Below are positions 17,036 to 26,318 of a stretch of 64,000 nt of DNA, in pieces. The notes beneath the pieces were generated by a model, which made no database searches, was not told the DNA's origin, and worked only from the letters and a program-made list of their open reading frames with translations. The position numbers were made by a program, and so were the translations under genes. The stretch's first letter is position 1, and the number at the start of each line of letters is the position of its first letter. Origin of the DNA: JAPLIS01 sp963719415 (GTDB lineage Bacteria; Babelota; Babeliae; Babelales; Vermiphilaceae); the NCBI GenBank assembly GCA_963719415.1, contig OY970383.1:248001-312000 (forward strand), in the 5' to 3' direction.

Positions 17036-18580
17036 CTAAATTTTAAGCTTTTGAATAGTAAAATTATTAATCATAAACATAAATAATGATCTTAAGAAAA
17101 AAAGACCACTAATTAAAGTTGCAATAACCCCCAACATCATGGTAACAGCAAAACCTTGAATAGGTCCTGTTCCAAAATAATAGAGAACAATGCCAACAAC
17201 AAAGGTCGTTATATTAGCATCTACAATAACCATCATAGCATCAGAAAAACCATAGGTAATTGATTGCTTAATGCCATTGCCTCGAGCAAGCTCCTCTTTA
17301 ATTCTTTCATAGATAAGAATCGATGCATCTATAGCCATCCCAATAGTAAGGACCATACCTCCGATACCCGGAAGAGTTAAAGTGGCTTTTAAAAAATGCA
17401 AACCAACTAACACTAATATCATGTTATAAAGGAGAGCAAGAAATGCAAAAAAACCTGATAAACTATAATAAATTACACTAAACATAAAAAGTAATCCCAA
17501 ACCAACAAGACATGACATAAGCCCATCGTGACGAGCTTGTGCGCCAAGAGCTGGTCCAATCTGACGTTCTTCTTCAAAAGTAACCCGTGCTACAAATGAA
17601 CCTGATTGCAAAAGATTCACTAATTCTTCAGTCTCTTGTTCGGTGAAGTCTCCGGTGATCACCCCTTCTCCGCGAAGAGGCTCTTGAATAACAGGAGCTG
17701 TTATAACAATACCATCAAGAATAATAGCCAGTTGGCGCTTGTAATTTTTCTTCGTTAAATCATAAAATTTATCGGCAGCATCGCTATTAAATTTAAAAGC
17801 AACTTGATATTTAACTCTATGATCACGCTCAGCAACTGATTTTTTAACAGTCTGAAGCATATTACCGGTTATATCAGCATATTTAGTCACCAGATAATAG
17901 CCACCACGAGGCGCTTTTCCTGGCAAAATTTCTTTGTTGTCGGGCAATACGCCATCATATTTATATAAAATATCATCCGCACTTGCTCCATATTCATCAA
18001 CTAAACGGAAATCTAATTGAGCAACTTTACCAATTAACGCTCTTGCCTGCTCAGCATCAGTAACGTCAGGAAGTTCGATAACAATAAATTTTTCACCTTT
18101 TTTTAGAATAGGAATTTCTGCGATGGCGCTATTAAGACGAATATGTAATACTTTAATATTTCGTTCTACCGCATCACTTTCAATTTGCTTAATTTTTTGA
18201 GTAGGAAAAAATAGATAAAGGTTCAAGTTTTCTGTTTTTTGCTGCAATTCTGGTTCTGATTTTTTAATCAATTCAGACGCCTCTTGCATGTCTTGCAACG
18301 AAGAAAATAGTACTACTAAACGACCAGTTTTTATATCTAAAGAGATAGGAAATGATTTTTGCGATTCTTTTTTTAATAATAATTCAATAGCTTTCATTTT
18401 CGAAACAAGCTCTGCGTTCACCGCATCTTGAACCTGTACTTCTAGCGTTAAGAATGTACCGCCAACGAGATCTGCTCCTAATTTTAACGATTGCCGTAGT
18501 GGGATAATAAAATAAAGACCAAGTGCGGCCACCACAACCCAGACCATCAACCAAGAAAAAAACATACGACGCATAACCAT
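17036..18580 (-). CDS. secD: protein translocase subunit SecD
   Basis: A 514-residue SecD subunit of the SecDF complex, which uses the proton motive force to help complete Sec-dependent export. An N-terminal TM helix is followed by a GADLVGGTFLTLEV segment (the D-x-x-G-G motif), the periplasmic P1 region, and a C-terminal block of hydrophobic segments including GMAIDASILIYERIKEELARG, the conserved TM4-region motif. GGGAG lies 8 nt before the ATG. SecF does not follow in this window, so it is encoded elsewhere. An active Sec system fits the many signal-peptide proteins nearby. Confidence 0.95.
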   Translation of the reverse strand: MVMRRMFFSWLMVWVVVAALGLYFIIPLRQSLKLGADLVGGTFLTLEVQVQDAVNAELVSKMKAIELLLKKESQKSFPISLDIKTGRLVVLFSSLQDMQEASELIKKSEPELQQKTENLNLYLFFPTQKIKQIESDAVERNIKVLHIRLNSAIAEIPILKKGEKFIVIELPDVTDAEQARALIGKVAQLDFRLVDEYGASADDILYKYDGVLPDNKEILPGKAPRGGYYLVTKYADITGNMLQTVKKSVAERDHRVKYQVAFKFNSDAADKFYDLTKKNYKRQLAIILDGIVITAPVIQEPLRGEGVITGDFTEQETEELVNLLQSGSFVARVTFEEERQIGPALGAQARHDGLMSCLVGLGLLFMFSVIYYSLSGFFAFLALLYNMILVLVGLHFLKATLTLPGIGGMVLTIGMAIDASILIYERIKEELARGNGIKQSITYGFSDAMMVIVDANITTFVVGIVLYYFGTGPIQGFAVTMMLGVIATLISGLFFLRSLFMFMINNFTIQKLKI

Positions 18581-18599
18581 AAATAGAGCTCCCTTTTTT

Positions 18600-18623
18600 A
18601 CCCCACCTAACGGCGGGGACCCC
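18600..18623. repeat. GC-rich palindrome-type repeat (ACCCCACC...GGGGACCCC)
   Basis: A 24-bp copy of the dispersed ACCCCACCTAxCGGCGGGGACCCC element, immediately upstream of secD. Other copies are inside the two miniature elements at 51548 and 59447. Confidence 0.7.
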
Positions 18624-18732
18624 TCATTTTTTGGGGGTGATAATGTGTATTTTTAAACTTATTTTTTATTACCATTTTTTCGTTGCTATATTAATAAAGC
18701 TATTATACCTTTTATTTTTTACTTTATTATTC

Positions 18733-18819
18733 TGGTGCCGAAGAGGGGACTCGAACCCCTACAGGATTTCTCCCACAGCCCCCTCAAAGCTGCGTGTCTG
18801 CCAATTCCACCACTTCGGC
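18733..18819 (-). tRNA. tRNA-Leu (GAG)
   Basis: A class II tRNA on the minus strand: acceptor GCCGAAG/CTTCGGC, a D-loop of Leu type (GTGGAATTGGCAGACAC), anticodon stem CAGCT/GGCTG with loop TTGAGGG (anticodon GAG), a long variable arm (TGTGGGAGAAATCCTGT), T-arm GGGG..CCCC with TTCGAGT, discriminator A and an encoded CCA. Confidence 0.95.
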
Positions 18820-18962
18820 ATATATAAGTAAAAAATTTATCACATTTACCTATTGTTGGCAATTTAATTTTAATCAGTTTTTTATAAAAAAGAATCTAAT
18901 CGCAGTTTCACTAGATAACAAAAGGAATTACAAAAAATAACCAATAACAAATAAATTTAAAA

Positions 18963-19004
18963 ATATGACTATTACGCCCCCGAAAGGGAACATAATAGTC
19001 ATAT
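18963..19004. repeat. palindrome with GC-rich loop
   Basis: ATATGACTATTA pairs perfectly with TAATAGTCATAT around an 18-nt loop that contains CCCCCGAAAGGG, itself able to pair. It could act as a terminator or be a repeat remnant. Confidence 0.6.
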
Positions 19005-19012
19005 TAATATAT

Positions 19013-19110
19013 TCAATACAATCCGCTCAATACAATCCACTCAATACAATCCACTCAATACAATCCACTCAATACAATCCACTCAATACAATCCGCTCAA
19101 TACAATCCAC
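19013..19110. repeat. 14-bp tandem repeat, seven copies
   Basis: Seven head-to-tail units of TCAATACAATCCAC, two of them with G in place of the last A. It lies just downstream of the stop codon of the acidic exported protein. There are no spacers, so it is a minisatellite and not a CRISPR. Confidence 0.95.
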
Positions 19111-19124
19111 TGAATTTGATCTAC

Positions 19125-20753
19125 CTATTCAGAATCAGATTCTAAATTTTCTTTCTTTTCTAGCCCAGACTCTGATTTTTCTTCAGACTTTTCTTCTTGA
19201 GGCTCTAAATCTTTTTTCTCAGACTTAGTCTCTGGTTTTTCTTTTTTTTCCAAACCCAAATCTTTTTTCTTTTTAGATTTCGTTTTTAGTTTTTCTTTTT
19301 TCCCAGAATCTAAATCTTTTTTTCCCTTTTCTTTGCTATCTTTTTGGCTACCTTGTTCACTATCTTCTTCATTATCTTGCTCACTCTCTTGCTCGTTACT
19401 TTCAGAACCCTTAAATAGACCAGTAACCCAAGAAGAAACAGAGCTAAACACCGAAGCTACATAATCTATAACGGCATTAATAGGGTTAAGAATATAAGAT
19501 TTTATAAACCCTTGCTCCTCTTCTTCCTCTTCAACATCTTCTTCTTCCTCTTCTTTCTTTTCTTCTCGTTTCTCAGCTTTGCACGGTACGGGCTTAGCCT
19601 CAATACTTTTTAGTACCTCTTCTAAATCAAGATCTTTACTTTTTAAAGAATCAATTGATTCTTTAATTTTTTCTACAAGATTCTTTATTTTTTCTTCAAA
19701 TTGGTCGAAGTGTTGCGTAAATTCATTCAGAATATATGCTTGAATCTCAAAAATTTCTTGGCCTTTAAAATCTATTTCATAAAATAGTTTACGCGCTTTA
19801 ATATGATCCAATATTTGAGCAATATCTTTGAAATGGTCCCACGATTCACGTTCTTTATCTCGCACTTTTCGAACAAAACCCGCCAACTGCCTTAATGCTT
19901 CTTCCATCTTAGTTTCAATTTTAGCTATATCTTCTAAATCTGACTTAATACGCTTCAAAACCGGCGCTTCTTGCTTTATTTTTTCCAGCGCATTGCGACC
20001 TTCTTCGGTCATTGTTTCGGTCGTTGCCTGGTTAGCTGATTTTTGATTAGCCGATTCTTTAGATACATAATATAATAATTTTTCCACCAAACGGAGTAAA
20101 TCTTGTTGACTCAAGCCAAGAGACACATAAAATGGTTCTAAAATATTTTTTTTAATTTCAGCACGTTTATCAATGAAAACAGATCGTGAATCAAGAACAG
20201 ATTCAAAGAACTTACGAATTTTTTCATATTTCTTTTCTGCTTTAGTCCACCAGATTCTTTTAAAAAGCCAATTGCCCTGAGCATCTTCTATATCAACCGT
20301 ATCAATACCAATTTCTGATTCTTTTTCGACATTCGCCGGTGCTTTTTTTTCAGATTCAGCTTCTGGCTTTTCTTTCTCTTGCGACTCTGAATCTTCTTTC
20401 TTTTCGGGTTCAGCTTCTGATTTTTCTTTTTCTTCAGCCTCTGAACCCTCTTTTTTTTCAGGCTCAGCTTGCGAGCTTTCTTTTTTTCCAGATTCTGGTT
20501 TAGATTCTGAATTTTCTGTGTTTTCAGACTCAGCATCTGTTTTTTCTTCTTCTTTGGGCTCTGGCTCTGAGCTCTCTTGCGGCTGCTCTCCCTCCTGCCC
20601 AGCTTCCTGCTCTCCCTCTTGCTCTGTCTGCTGCCCGGCTTCCTGCTCAGCTGCTTCATCACTTGCTATCAAAGTATATAGCGGCATAATAATGGGTAAA
20701 TAAATAAAAAAACCTAGAAAAAGTTTTTTTATCTTTTTATTACATATAAGCAT
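19125..20753 (-). CDS. exported highly charged (Glu/Lys-rich) protein of unknown function
   Basis: About 542 residues. A basic N-terminus and a hydrophobic segment (FLGFFIYLPIIMPLYTLIA) form a signal peptide or anchor. An E/Q/S/K-rich low-complexity region with repeated EPEKKE-type units fills residues 30-150. A central, probably coiled-coil, helical domain of about 230 residues follows, then a poly-Glu stretch, a possible amphipathic segment around YVASVFSSVSSWVTGLF, and a second Glu/Lys-rich tail. The ATG at 20753 has GGGAG upstream and is preferred to the GTG two codons earlier. I recognise no family. The charged repeats resemble those of surface or periplasmic structural proteins. Confidence 0.75.
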   Translation of the reverse strand: MLICNKKIKKLFLGFFIYLPIIMPLYTLIASDEAAEQEAGQQTEQEGEQEAGQEGEQPQESSEPEPKEEEKTDAESENTENSESKPESGKKESSQAEPEKKEGSEAEEKEKSEAEPEKKEDSESQEKEKPEAESEKKAPANVEKESEIGIDTVDIEDAQGNWLFKRIWWTKAEKKYEKIRKFFESVLDSRSVFIDKRAEIKKNILEPFYVSLGLSQQDLLRLVEKLLYYVSKESANQKSANQATTETMTEEGRNALEKIKQEAPVLKRIKSDLEDIAKIETKMEEALRQLAGFVRKVRDKERESWDHFKDIAQILDHIKARKLFYEIDFKGQEIFEIQAYILNEFTQHFDQFEEKIKNLVEKIKESIDSLKSKDLDLEEVLKSIEAKPVPCKAEKREEKKEEEEEDVEEEEEEQGFIKSYILNPINAVIDYVASVFSSVSSWVTGLFKGSESNEQESEQDNEEDSEQGSQKDSKEKGKKDLDSGKKEKLKTKSKKKKDLGLEKKEKPETKSEKKDLEPQEEKSEEKSESGLEKKENLESDSE

Positions 20754-20785
20754 ATACACTACTCCCTCATCATTATTAATTGCTA

Positions 20786-21247
20786 TTATAAGACCTTAGT
20801 CAATTCTTTTAACTCATCCATAAGAGCTATAGTAAGCTCTTCTGCTTCCGGCGAAGTAAAACCCCATCGCACGCCACTCTCAATACGCGACAAAGGAGAA
20901 CGATCACTTTTAATATCTATAATATCTATTCGTACTACATTCATAAGAGGATGTATAGAAGATGGCGCTCTGACAACACCAGCTCTTCCAAGCACACTAT
21001 AAGCAACATTATCTTCATCTAAAACACAGAGCATGACCTTTTTTTGCCATACCATATTATGATAACCTGCATGATCTTTATGAATACTCATAAGAATACT
21101 CTCATCTCCCTTAGGATATACGCATTGTATAGGCGTCGTATGAGGCAGCCCTTTATCTGAAAATGTTGCCAAAACTACTACTGTTTTACCCTTCCTAAGA
21201 ATTCTAATTAAATCCTCAGGCAACTTAACTCCCACATGTTTTGCCAT
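20786..21247 (-). CDS. pyridoxamine 5'-phosphate oxidase-like (split-barrel FMN-binding) protein
   Basis: A 153-residue split beta-barrel protein. The pattern VVLATFSDKGLPHTTPI near residues 24-40 followed by ILMSIHKDHAGYHNM and a later YSVLGRAGVV strand is typical of pyridoxamine-phosphate-oxidase-like flavin-binding proteins. These bind FMN or related cofactors, and many have unknown substrates. The length is normal for the small single-domain group. It is flanked by intergenic gaps on both sides, with no clear operon partner. Confidence 0.7.
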   Translation of the reverse strand: MAKHVGVKLPEDLIRILRKGKTVVVLATFSDKGLPHTTPIQCVYPKGDESILMSIHKDHAGYHNMVWQKKVMLCVLDEDNVAYSVLGRAGVVRAPSSIHPLMNVVRIDIIDIKSDRSPLSRIESGVRWGFTSPEAEELTIALMDELKELTKVL

Positions 21248-21357
21248 GCAAACCTCATCAATAAAATAATATAATATGTATCTAAATTAACCCAAAAAAA
21301 TTTTATAACTAAACTAAATATTTATATCTACACCAAACAATATACCAGCAAAACATA

Positions 21358-22512
21358 TCAGCACAGCTGCAAAATAATCTCATTTTCAAGAGCAAGGCCA
21401 GCTGGTGTTAAGGTTAGAATACCTAATGATTCTTTAATCCAATTATTTCGTTTAAATTCTTCTACTTTTTCCTTAACCTCTATTTTTTTATGCTCAGAAA
21501 GGTTTTCTAATAATAAAGACCAAGATACTCCTTGCGACCTTCGTAAGCCAAGCATAATTCGCTCTATACCAATCTGCTTTTCCGTTAATTCTTCCATAAA
21601 AACAACACAACTTTCCAAACAATTAGCTTTTGCAATGTATTTCATAAGGTTTTTTTCATTTTGCAATCTCCGTACTCCATCAAAAGAACATGCTCCCAAA
21701 CCAAACGCCTTATAGGGAACCCGATTCCAATACGCAGTATTGTGACGTGATTGATGCCCAGGACGCGCAAAACTTGAAATTTCATAATGTTCAAAACCAT
21801 TGTTCATAAAAATATCACGCGATTCATAATATAATTCCACAATTGTGTCGTCACAAGGAAGTAAAACTTTATTATTTTTTACTTTAAAGTAAAGCGGAGT
21901 ATCTTCATGTATAGTAAGAAAATAGAGAGAAATATGAGTTATAGGCCATTTCATTGCTTGTAGCAGCGAGAGTTTCCACTCTTCATTACTCACCCCTGGT
22001 AAGCCTAAAATGAAATCAACAGAAATATTAGAAAAAAAATACTGAGCATCATTTAGCAGGCGTAATACATCTTGCCCTGACTGTAATCGATTAAGTGAAT
22101 GAAGCACCTTATCATTAAGACTCTGAACCCCTATACTCAATCTATTAATACCAAGAGACTTCCATAATTCAAGCTGACCAGCTCTTACTGTTCCTGGATT
22201 AATTTCAATAGTAATCTCTGAACCTGGCGAAAGATCAAACGTTTTTTTTAATAGATCAAAAAGCTCAATAAGAAGATCGTCGGGATAGGTGCTTGGAGTT
22301 CCACCTCCAAAATAAAGAGTATCTATTTTTATTTCTTTTCCAATAGTTGCTTGCCTAAAAGATTCAATCTCATTCATCAATGCCCGATGATATTCTGTCA
22401 TAAATGAATCATGAGATGCAAGAGCTACAAAAGGACAATAATGACATTTGTAGGGACAAAAGGGCCAATGAATATAAATCGAACGAGTTAAAGCATTAAT
22501 ATCATACTGCAC
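21358..22512 (-). CDS. hemW: HemW-like radical SAM protein (coproporphyrinogen III oxidase-like)
   Basis: A 384-residue radical SAM enzyme. IYIHWPFCPYKCHYC near residue 12 carries the C-x3-C-x2-C cluster motif, with the second Cys-x-x-Cys-x-Phe-type pattern (YCPF) seen in HemW/HemN-like proteins. FGGGTPS and the later SIGVQSLND and FILGLPG motifs match the family. HemW proteins are thought to be heme chaperones and not true oxidases. Annotation as HemN is a common error because a HemN-specific N-terminal extension is absent here. The start is a GTG with AAGG upstream. It lies 54 bp downstream of serS. Confidence 0.88.
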   Translation of the reverse strand: MQYDINALTRSIYIHWPFCPYKCHYCPFVALASHDSFMTEYHRALMNEIESFRQATIGKEIKIDTLYFGGGTPSTYPDDLLIELFDLLKKTFDLSPGSEITIEINPGTVRAGQLELWKSLGINRLSIGVQSLNDKVLHSLNRLQSGQDVLRLLNDAQYFFSNISVDFILGLPGVSNEEWKLSLLQAMKWPITHISLYFLTIHEDTPLYFKVKNNKVLLPCDDTIVELYYESRDIFMNNGFEHYEISSFARPGHQSRHNTAYWNRVPYKAFGLGACSFDGVRRLQNEKNLMKYIAKANCLESCVVFMEELTEKQIGIERIMLGLRRSQGVSWSLLLENLSEHKKIEVKEKVEEFKRNNWIKESLGILTLTPAGLALENEIILQLC

Positions 22513-22566
22513 AAAGACAACCTTCTCTTATTTAGCTTTTATTAAATTTAGTAATTATAGACAGAA

Positions 22567-23805
22567 TCAAACAAAAAGTGCTTCGCCAAGCAATATTTTA
22601 GGAATAACTATAGAACCATCTTCCTGCTGATATACTTCCATGATAGCAACCATTAACCGAGAAAGAGCCAAGGACGACCCATTTAACGTATGCGCTAATC
22701 GCGATTTTTTATCTGATAATTTTTTATAACGAATCATGCCGCGGCGCGCCTGAAAGTCAGTACAATCACTTACTGATGATACTTCATAATAAGCATTCTG
22801 TCCTGGCAACCAGACTTCTATATCATATGTTTTAGCAGAAGGAAATGAACAATCTTGTCCCGCCAATAAAGAAATTCTATAGTGAAGACCCAGCTGCTGC
22901 AAAATAGATTCTGCGCACGCTAGCATTCTTTCTTGTTCTTCAGCTGATTTTTCTGCTTCACATATAGTATATAATTCAACTTTTTCAAACTGATGTACCC
23001 GAATCAGACCCCGTTCAAGCGATCCATATGTGCCGGCTTCTCTACGAAAACAACTTGTCCAAGCAGTCATACGTATTGGCAATTCTTGTTCTGATAAAAT
23101 TTTATCTCTATACATGCTTGCTAGATTAACTTCAGCAGTTGGGGTTGCGTATAAGCCGTCTTTTTCAATCGCGTATACTTGCTCTCTAAATTTTGGAAAA
23201 TTACTCGCCAACTCAAGAGCTTGTGCATTAACCATAGATGGCGGCAATACTGGTTCATAACCATACTTCATATTGTTTTTTAGCATAAACATAGTAAGAG
23301 CATACATAAGCTTAACGGCATCTTTTTTATAAAGAGGAAACCCACTTCCAGCCATCTCTGCTGCTGCTGCAAAATCAAACCAACCAAGGGCATTACCTAA
23401 CTCCAGGTGATGCTTTGGCACAAAATTAAATATTTGCTTACTGCCAAATTCTTTAACAACTACATTTGATTCTTTGTTGCCATCCGGTACGTCGTCTAAA
23501 GGAATATTAGGACAATAGAGATAGAGCTCATCAAAGTGCTTCTTAAGGCTCGTATGCTCATTTTCTTTTTCCTGAATTACAACACCAATTTCTATAGATT
23601 GTTCACGCAAAGCTGGCGTAATACCGGAACGAGATTGAGAAGCTAGTTCGTTTTTTTTATGGCGTAACGATTCAATTTCTTGAGTTAACGTTCGTAATTT
23701 TTGATCTAAGTCATATAATAATGCTGTATTATATGCTGGATCTTTTTTTGCAATTAAAGTGATGATTCGCGCGGTATCACTTCTTAACAATCCTAAATCT
23801 ATCAT
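22567..23805 (-). CDS. serS: serine-tRNA ligase
   Basis: Seryl-tRNA synthetase charges tRNA-Ser with serine. The N-terminal long antiparallel coiled coil (about residues 25-110) is followed by a class II catalytic core: motif 2 around TSCFRREAGTYG...GLIRVHQFEK and motif 3 around HTLNGSSLALSRLMVAIME. I start at the ATG at 23805 because the product then opens MIDLGLLRSD, as in other SerRS proteins. A GTG 11 codons upstream gives an unrelated extension. About 412 residues, normal length. Confidence 0.95.
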   Translation of the reverse strand: MIDLGLLRSDTARIITLIAKKDPAYNTALLYDLDQKLRTLTQEIESLRHKKNELASQSRSGITPALREQSIEIGVVIQEKENEHTSLKKHFDELYLYCPNIPLDDVPDGNKESNVVVKEFGSKQIFNFVPKHHLELGNALGWFDFAAAAEMAGSGFPLYKKDAVKLMYALTMFMLKNNMKYGYEPVLPPSMVNAQALELASNFPKFREQVYAIEKDGLYATPTAEVNLASMYRDKILSEQELPIRMTAWTSCFRREAGTYGSLERGLIRVHQFEKVELYTICEAEKSAEEQERMLACAESILQQLGLHYRISLLAGQDCSFPSAKTYDIEVWLPGQNAYYEVSSVSDCTDFQARRGMIRYKKLSDKKSRLAHTLNGSSLALSRLMVAIMEVYQQEDGSIVIPKILLGEALFV

Positions 23806-23922
23806 TAGCCATCCATCTACGTTATCTATTATACGCACAGCGAATATAATAGTGGGTGTAATAGTACTATTTATCTAATACTAAGCAGGATACTGCAAAT
23901 AACGCAATTTGAAAAGCAAAAA

Positions 23923-23946
23923 GCGAGGCCTTTTTAACGGCCTCGC
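23923..23946 (-). terminator. rho-independent terminator of the HU gene
   Basis: A perfect 8-bp GC-rich stem (GCGAGGCC paired with GGCCTCGC) with an 8-nt loop lies 32 bp after the HU stop codon on the minus strand and is followed by TTTTTGCTTTT. Confidence 0.88.
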
Positions 23947-23978
23947 CCAATGAGTAAAAGCTTTATTAAAGTTTAGAT

Positions 23979-24269
23979 CTACGATCCTAATCTCACCGTT
24001 TTTACTACTTCTCTTAAATTTTTCCCTGGTTTGAAACGAGGAACATTAACAGAAGGTAACTCTATACGCGCTTTGGTAGCTGGGTTAATACCTTTGCGCT
24101 TAGGTCGGTGAGAAAGCCAAAAATGGCCAAATCCGGTAATTGAAACCTTATCGCCTTTTTTTAACGTTCTGGCAATAATTCGAGTCAATGAATCAATCAC
24201 GCGTGAAACATCTTTTTTACTAAAAGTAGTTTCTTCGCTTAATTCATTAATCAACGCACTCTTATTCAT
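23979..24269 (-). CDS. HU-family histone-like DNA-binding protein
   Basis: A 96-residue HU/IHF-type nucleoid protein. Two N-terminal helices (MNKSALINELSEE, KDVSRVIDSLTRII) are followed by the beta arms that grip the DNA minor groove, including VSITGFGHFWLSHRPKRKGINP and the C-terminal PRFKPGKNLRE motif. The length and all key segments are normal. It acts as a dimer. It is monocistronic, with its own terminator downstream. Confidence 0.95.
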   Translation of the reverse strand: MNKSALINELSEETTFSKKDVSRVIDSLTRIIARTLKKGDKVSITGFGHFWLSHRPKRKGINPATKARIELPSVNVPRFKPGKNLREVVKTVRLGS

Positions 24270-24659
24270 AAAATACTCCTCTCTGGGTCGATAATAATTA
24301 AAACACTGCTTTCTTCATTAACACACAATCTCTTTTATGATAAAATATTAGTATTAAATAAGGCTTTGTCAAGCATCACAATAAAAACACGCAAAAAACA
24401 AAAGCATTATTAAAATAGAACAAAACAAAAAAAGGAAGAAAGATATTTTTAAAAAAAATAAAAACGAAAAAATATACCTATATTATACGAATCCGTTATC
24501 AATTATTAAAATATAGTAATTGCTGAATATCTCTAGACTCTATTAGAAGCCCCCGCCGACCAACTGGAGATAGAATTGGAAGTGCATAAACTTAATTTAT
24601 GATAGCAAGTTGGTATTAGAAGATAAATATATTAAAAAACAAATATGTTAGGAGCAAAC
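24270..24659. other. intergenic region between divergent HU and tatD genes
   Basis: About 390 bp, very AT-rich. It must contain the divergent promoters of the HU gene and the TatD gene. I can point to no single box with confidence, and see no RNA gene or strong hairpin. Confidence 0.45.
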
Positions 24660-25637
24660 ATGCTAGAAAAAGACAGGCTAAAATTAGAAAAAAACAGATT
24701 ACAAAATACGCCTATGTTGGTTGATACTCATTGCCACCTCAATATAATAGTCAAACAAAACCCTGACACTTTTATGACAAAAGAAGAACTAGCTGCTGCA
24801 GAAACATACATCAATCACGCTATTGATAACAACGTTTCAATAATTATTAATGTTGGCACAAGTTTATCAGAAAGTTTAAATTGTCTTTCTTTGTCTCAAC
24901 AATATCCAAACGTCTATGCTGCAGTTGGCATTCATCCCACGGATTGTTCTACAGGCTGGAAGTCTGATATCGCCGAACTTACCAAATTACTCAAATCACC
25001 ATCACTCATATCAAAATACACGCCATCACAGAACAATTCACCGCATACCCCATCACAATACACCCCACAAAACAGACCGACAGCAGAATATACCCAAACA
25101 AACAACTATAGTGATACAGGAAAAAAACATATCGTTGGTATAGGCGAAACGGGCATTGATCGCTATCATCCTGGTTACGATAGCAAACGCCAAGCTGATG
25201 CATTTAAGGCACAAATCGACCTTGCCCTTGCATACGACTTAGCTCTTATTGTGCATTCTCGTGATGCAGCAGACGAAACACTTACTATTCTGGACGAATA
25301 TAAACGTGATATTAAACGCGCGACTATGCACTGTTTTTCTTACGACCAGTCTATTGCAAACGATTGCCTAAAGATGGGATTCATGCTCGGCATAGGCGGC
25401 ACCGTAACGTATAAAAAAAACGACGTATTACGAGCTATTGTACAAAGCATGCCACTAGAGAATATCGTCTTAGAAACCGATGCTCCCTTTTTGGCACCAC
25501 AAATAGTAAGGGGACAACAAAATCAGCCGAAATACATTAAAGCAATTGCTGAATTTATTGCAGAATTACGGAGCACAACATTGGATGAAATTGCCACACA
25601 AACAACACTGAATGCCCGTAAGCTTTTTGACTTGTAA
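24660..25637 (+). CDS. TatD-family metal-dependent hydrolase with low-complexity insertion
   Basis: A TatD-family TIM-barrel hydrolase (divalent-metal nuclease/DNase family). VDTHCHL supplies the first metal ligands, GIGETGID the catalytic Glu, LIVHSRDA and MHCFS the next histidines, and LETDAPFLAP the conserved Asp. A Ser/Thr/Pro/Asn/Gln-rich stretch of about 45 residues (roughly 125-165) is inserted before the GIGETG motif, where family members normally have a short loop. AGGAG lies 5-6 nt before the ATG at 24660, so I prefer that over an ATG five codons upstream. Confidence 0.9.
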   Translation: MLEKDRLKLEKNRLQNTPMLVDTHCHLNIIVKQNPDTFMTKEELAAAETYINHAIDNNVSIIINVGTSLSESLNCLSLSQQYPNVYAAVGIHPTDCSTGWKSDIAELTKLLKSPSLISKYTPSQNNSPHTPSQYTPQNRPTAEYTQTNNYSDTGKKHIVGIGETGIDRYHPGYDSKRQADAFKAQIDLALAYDLALIVHSRDAADETLTILDEYKRDIKRATMHCFSYDQSIANDCLKMGFMLGIGGTVTYKKNDVLRAIVQSMPLENIVLETDAPFLAPQIVRGQQNQPKYIKAIAEFIAELRSTTLDEIATQTTLNARKLFDL

Positions 25638-25721
25638 GCTATAGCAGACCATTTCTTTTACCTTATCTGTTGATGGGTCTCGAATTTTTTCAAAACTTAC
25701 TATTATTTGACAAACTTGTGT

Positions 25722-25745
25722 GTAGTGCCCCCTGCGGGGTACTAC
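25722..25745. terminator. GC-rich hairpin downstream of tatD
   Basis: GTAGTGCCCC pairs with GGGGTACTAC (one mismatch) around CTGC, 85 bp after the TatD stop in an otherwise AT-rich gap of 330 bp (25638-25967). No strong T-run follows, so it could be a repeat remnant. The rest of the gap shows nothing recognisable. Confidence 0.45.
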
Positions 25746-25967
25746 AATTATATTACTATTCAGTCTGTTTTGATTATTTATTAATGCTTTTCTCTAGAGC
25801 AAAAAACTTTATAATTAATCAGAATAAGTTTCATAACTAATTAATTAAAAAACATGCTATACTTTATACATAAACAATTAAAAAAAATAATAAAAATTTT
25901 TTATACATATTTTGACGTCCTATGAAAATAATATACGCCAAATTATACAAAAACTGGTAACTATATC

Positions 25968-26306
25968 ATGATCCATAAAGAACTAACTCCTGAACGCTGG
26001 CACACCTTCTCTTTGTTTATGCAACTAGCAAATGTTGGTATGGATGTTGCACGGGCTTTTGATTGGAGACGGCGTGGTGATAACAATCAGAGTCAAAAAG
26101 CATTTGATCGAGCAATGGAATTATTAGATCTTACTATTTTTGATCCAAAAAATCGGGGTAGCAAAAGAAAAGAATTATGTCGTGTCCGGGAAGCTCTTAA
26201 AGATTTTTTTCTATGCGACAATGAATATAACACCTCTGAAGAGTTTTGGAATCAATATTTTTATGATTTTAATTATGCAGCGGCATTAGAACGAGAAAAA
26301 CGTTAA
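25968..26306 (+). CDS. hypothetical protein, small helical
   Basis: A 112-residue, predominantly helical and charged protein with no signal peptide. It reads LTPERWHTFSLFMQLANVG at the start, then contains RAMELLDLTIFDPKN and ends in basic residues. I believe similar small proteins occur in other bacteria, but I cannot name the family. It is followed 12 bp later by the dihydrofolate-reductase-like gene on the same strand, so the two are probably one transcript. Confidence 0.7.
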   Translation: MIHKELTPERWHTFSLFMQLANVGMDVARAFDWRRRGDNNQSQKAFDRAMELLDLTIFDPKNRGSKRKELCRVREALKDFFLCDNEYNTSEEFWNQYFYDFNYAAALEREKR

Positions 26307-26318
26307 AAAGGTAATCTT

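Larger units (their letters stand above)
18820..19124. other. intergenic region with hairpin and tandem repeats
   Basis: About 300 bp without a gene. It contains a 12-bp-stem palindrome (18963-19004) and a seven-copy 14-bp tandem repeat (19013-19110). A CAGTTTCACTAGATAA stretch near 18903 resembles one end of the palindromic repeat family found at 8623 and 44156, in reverse orientation. Confidence 0.6.

Noticed and set aside
19013..19110. Seven regular repeats as a possible CRISPR array
   Set aside because: The 14-bp units are directly adjacent with no spacers, and no cas genes are nearby. It is a simple tandem repeat.
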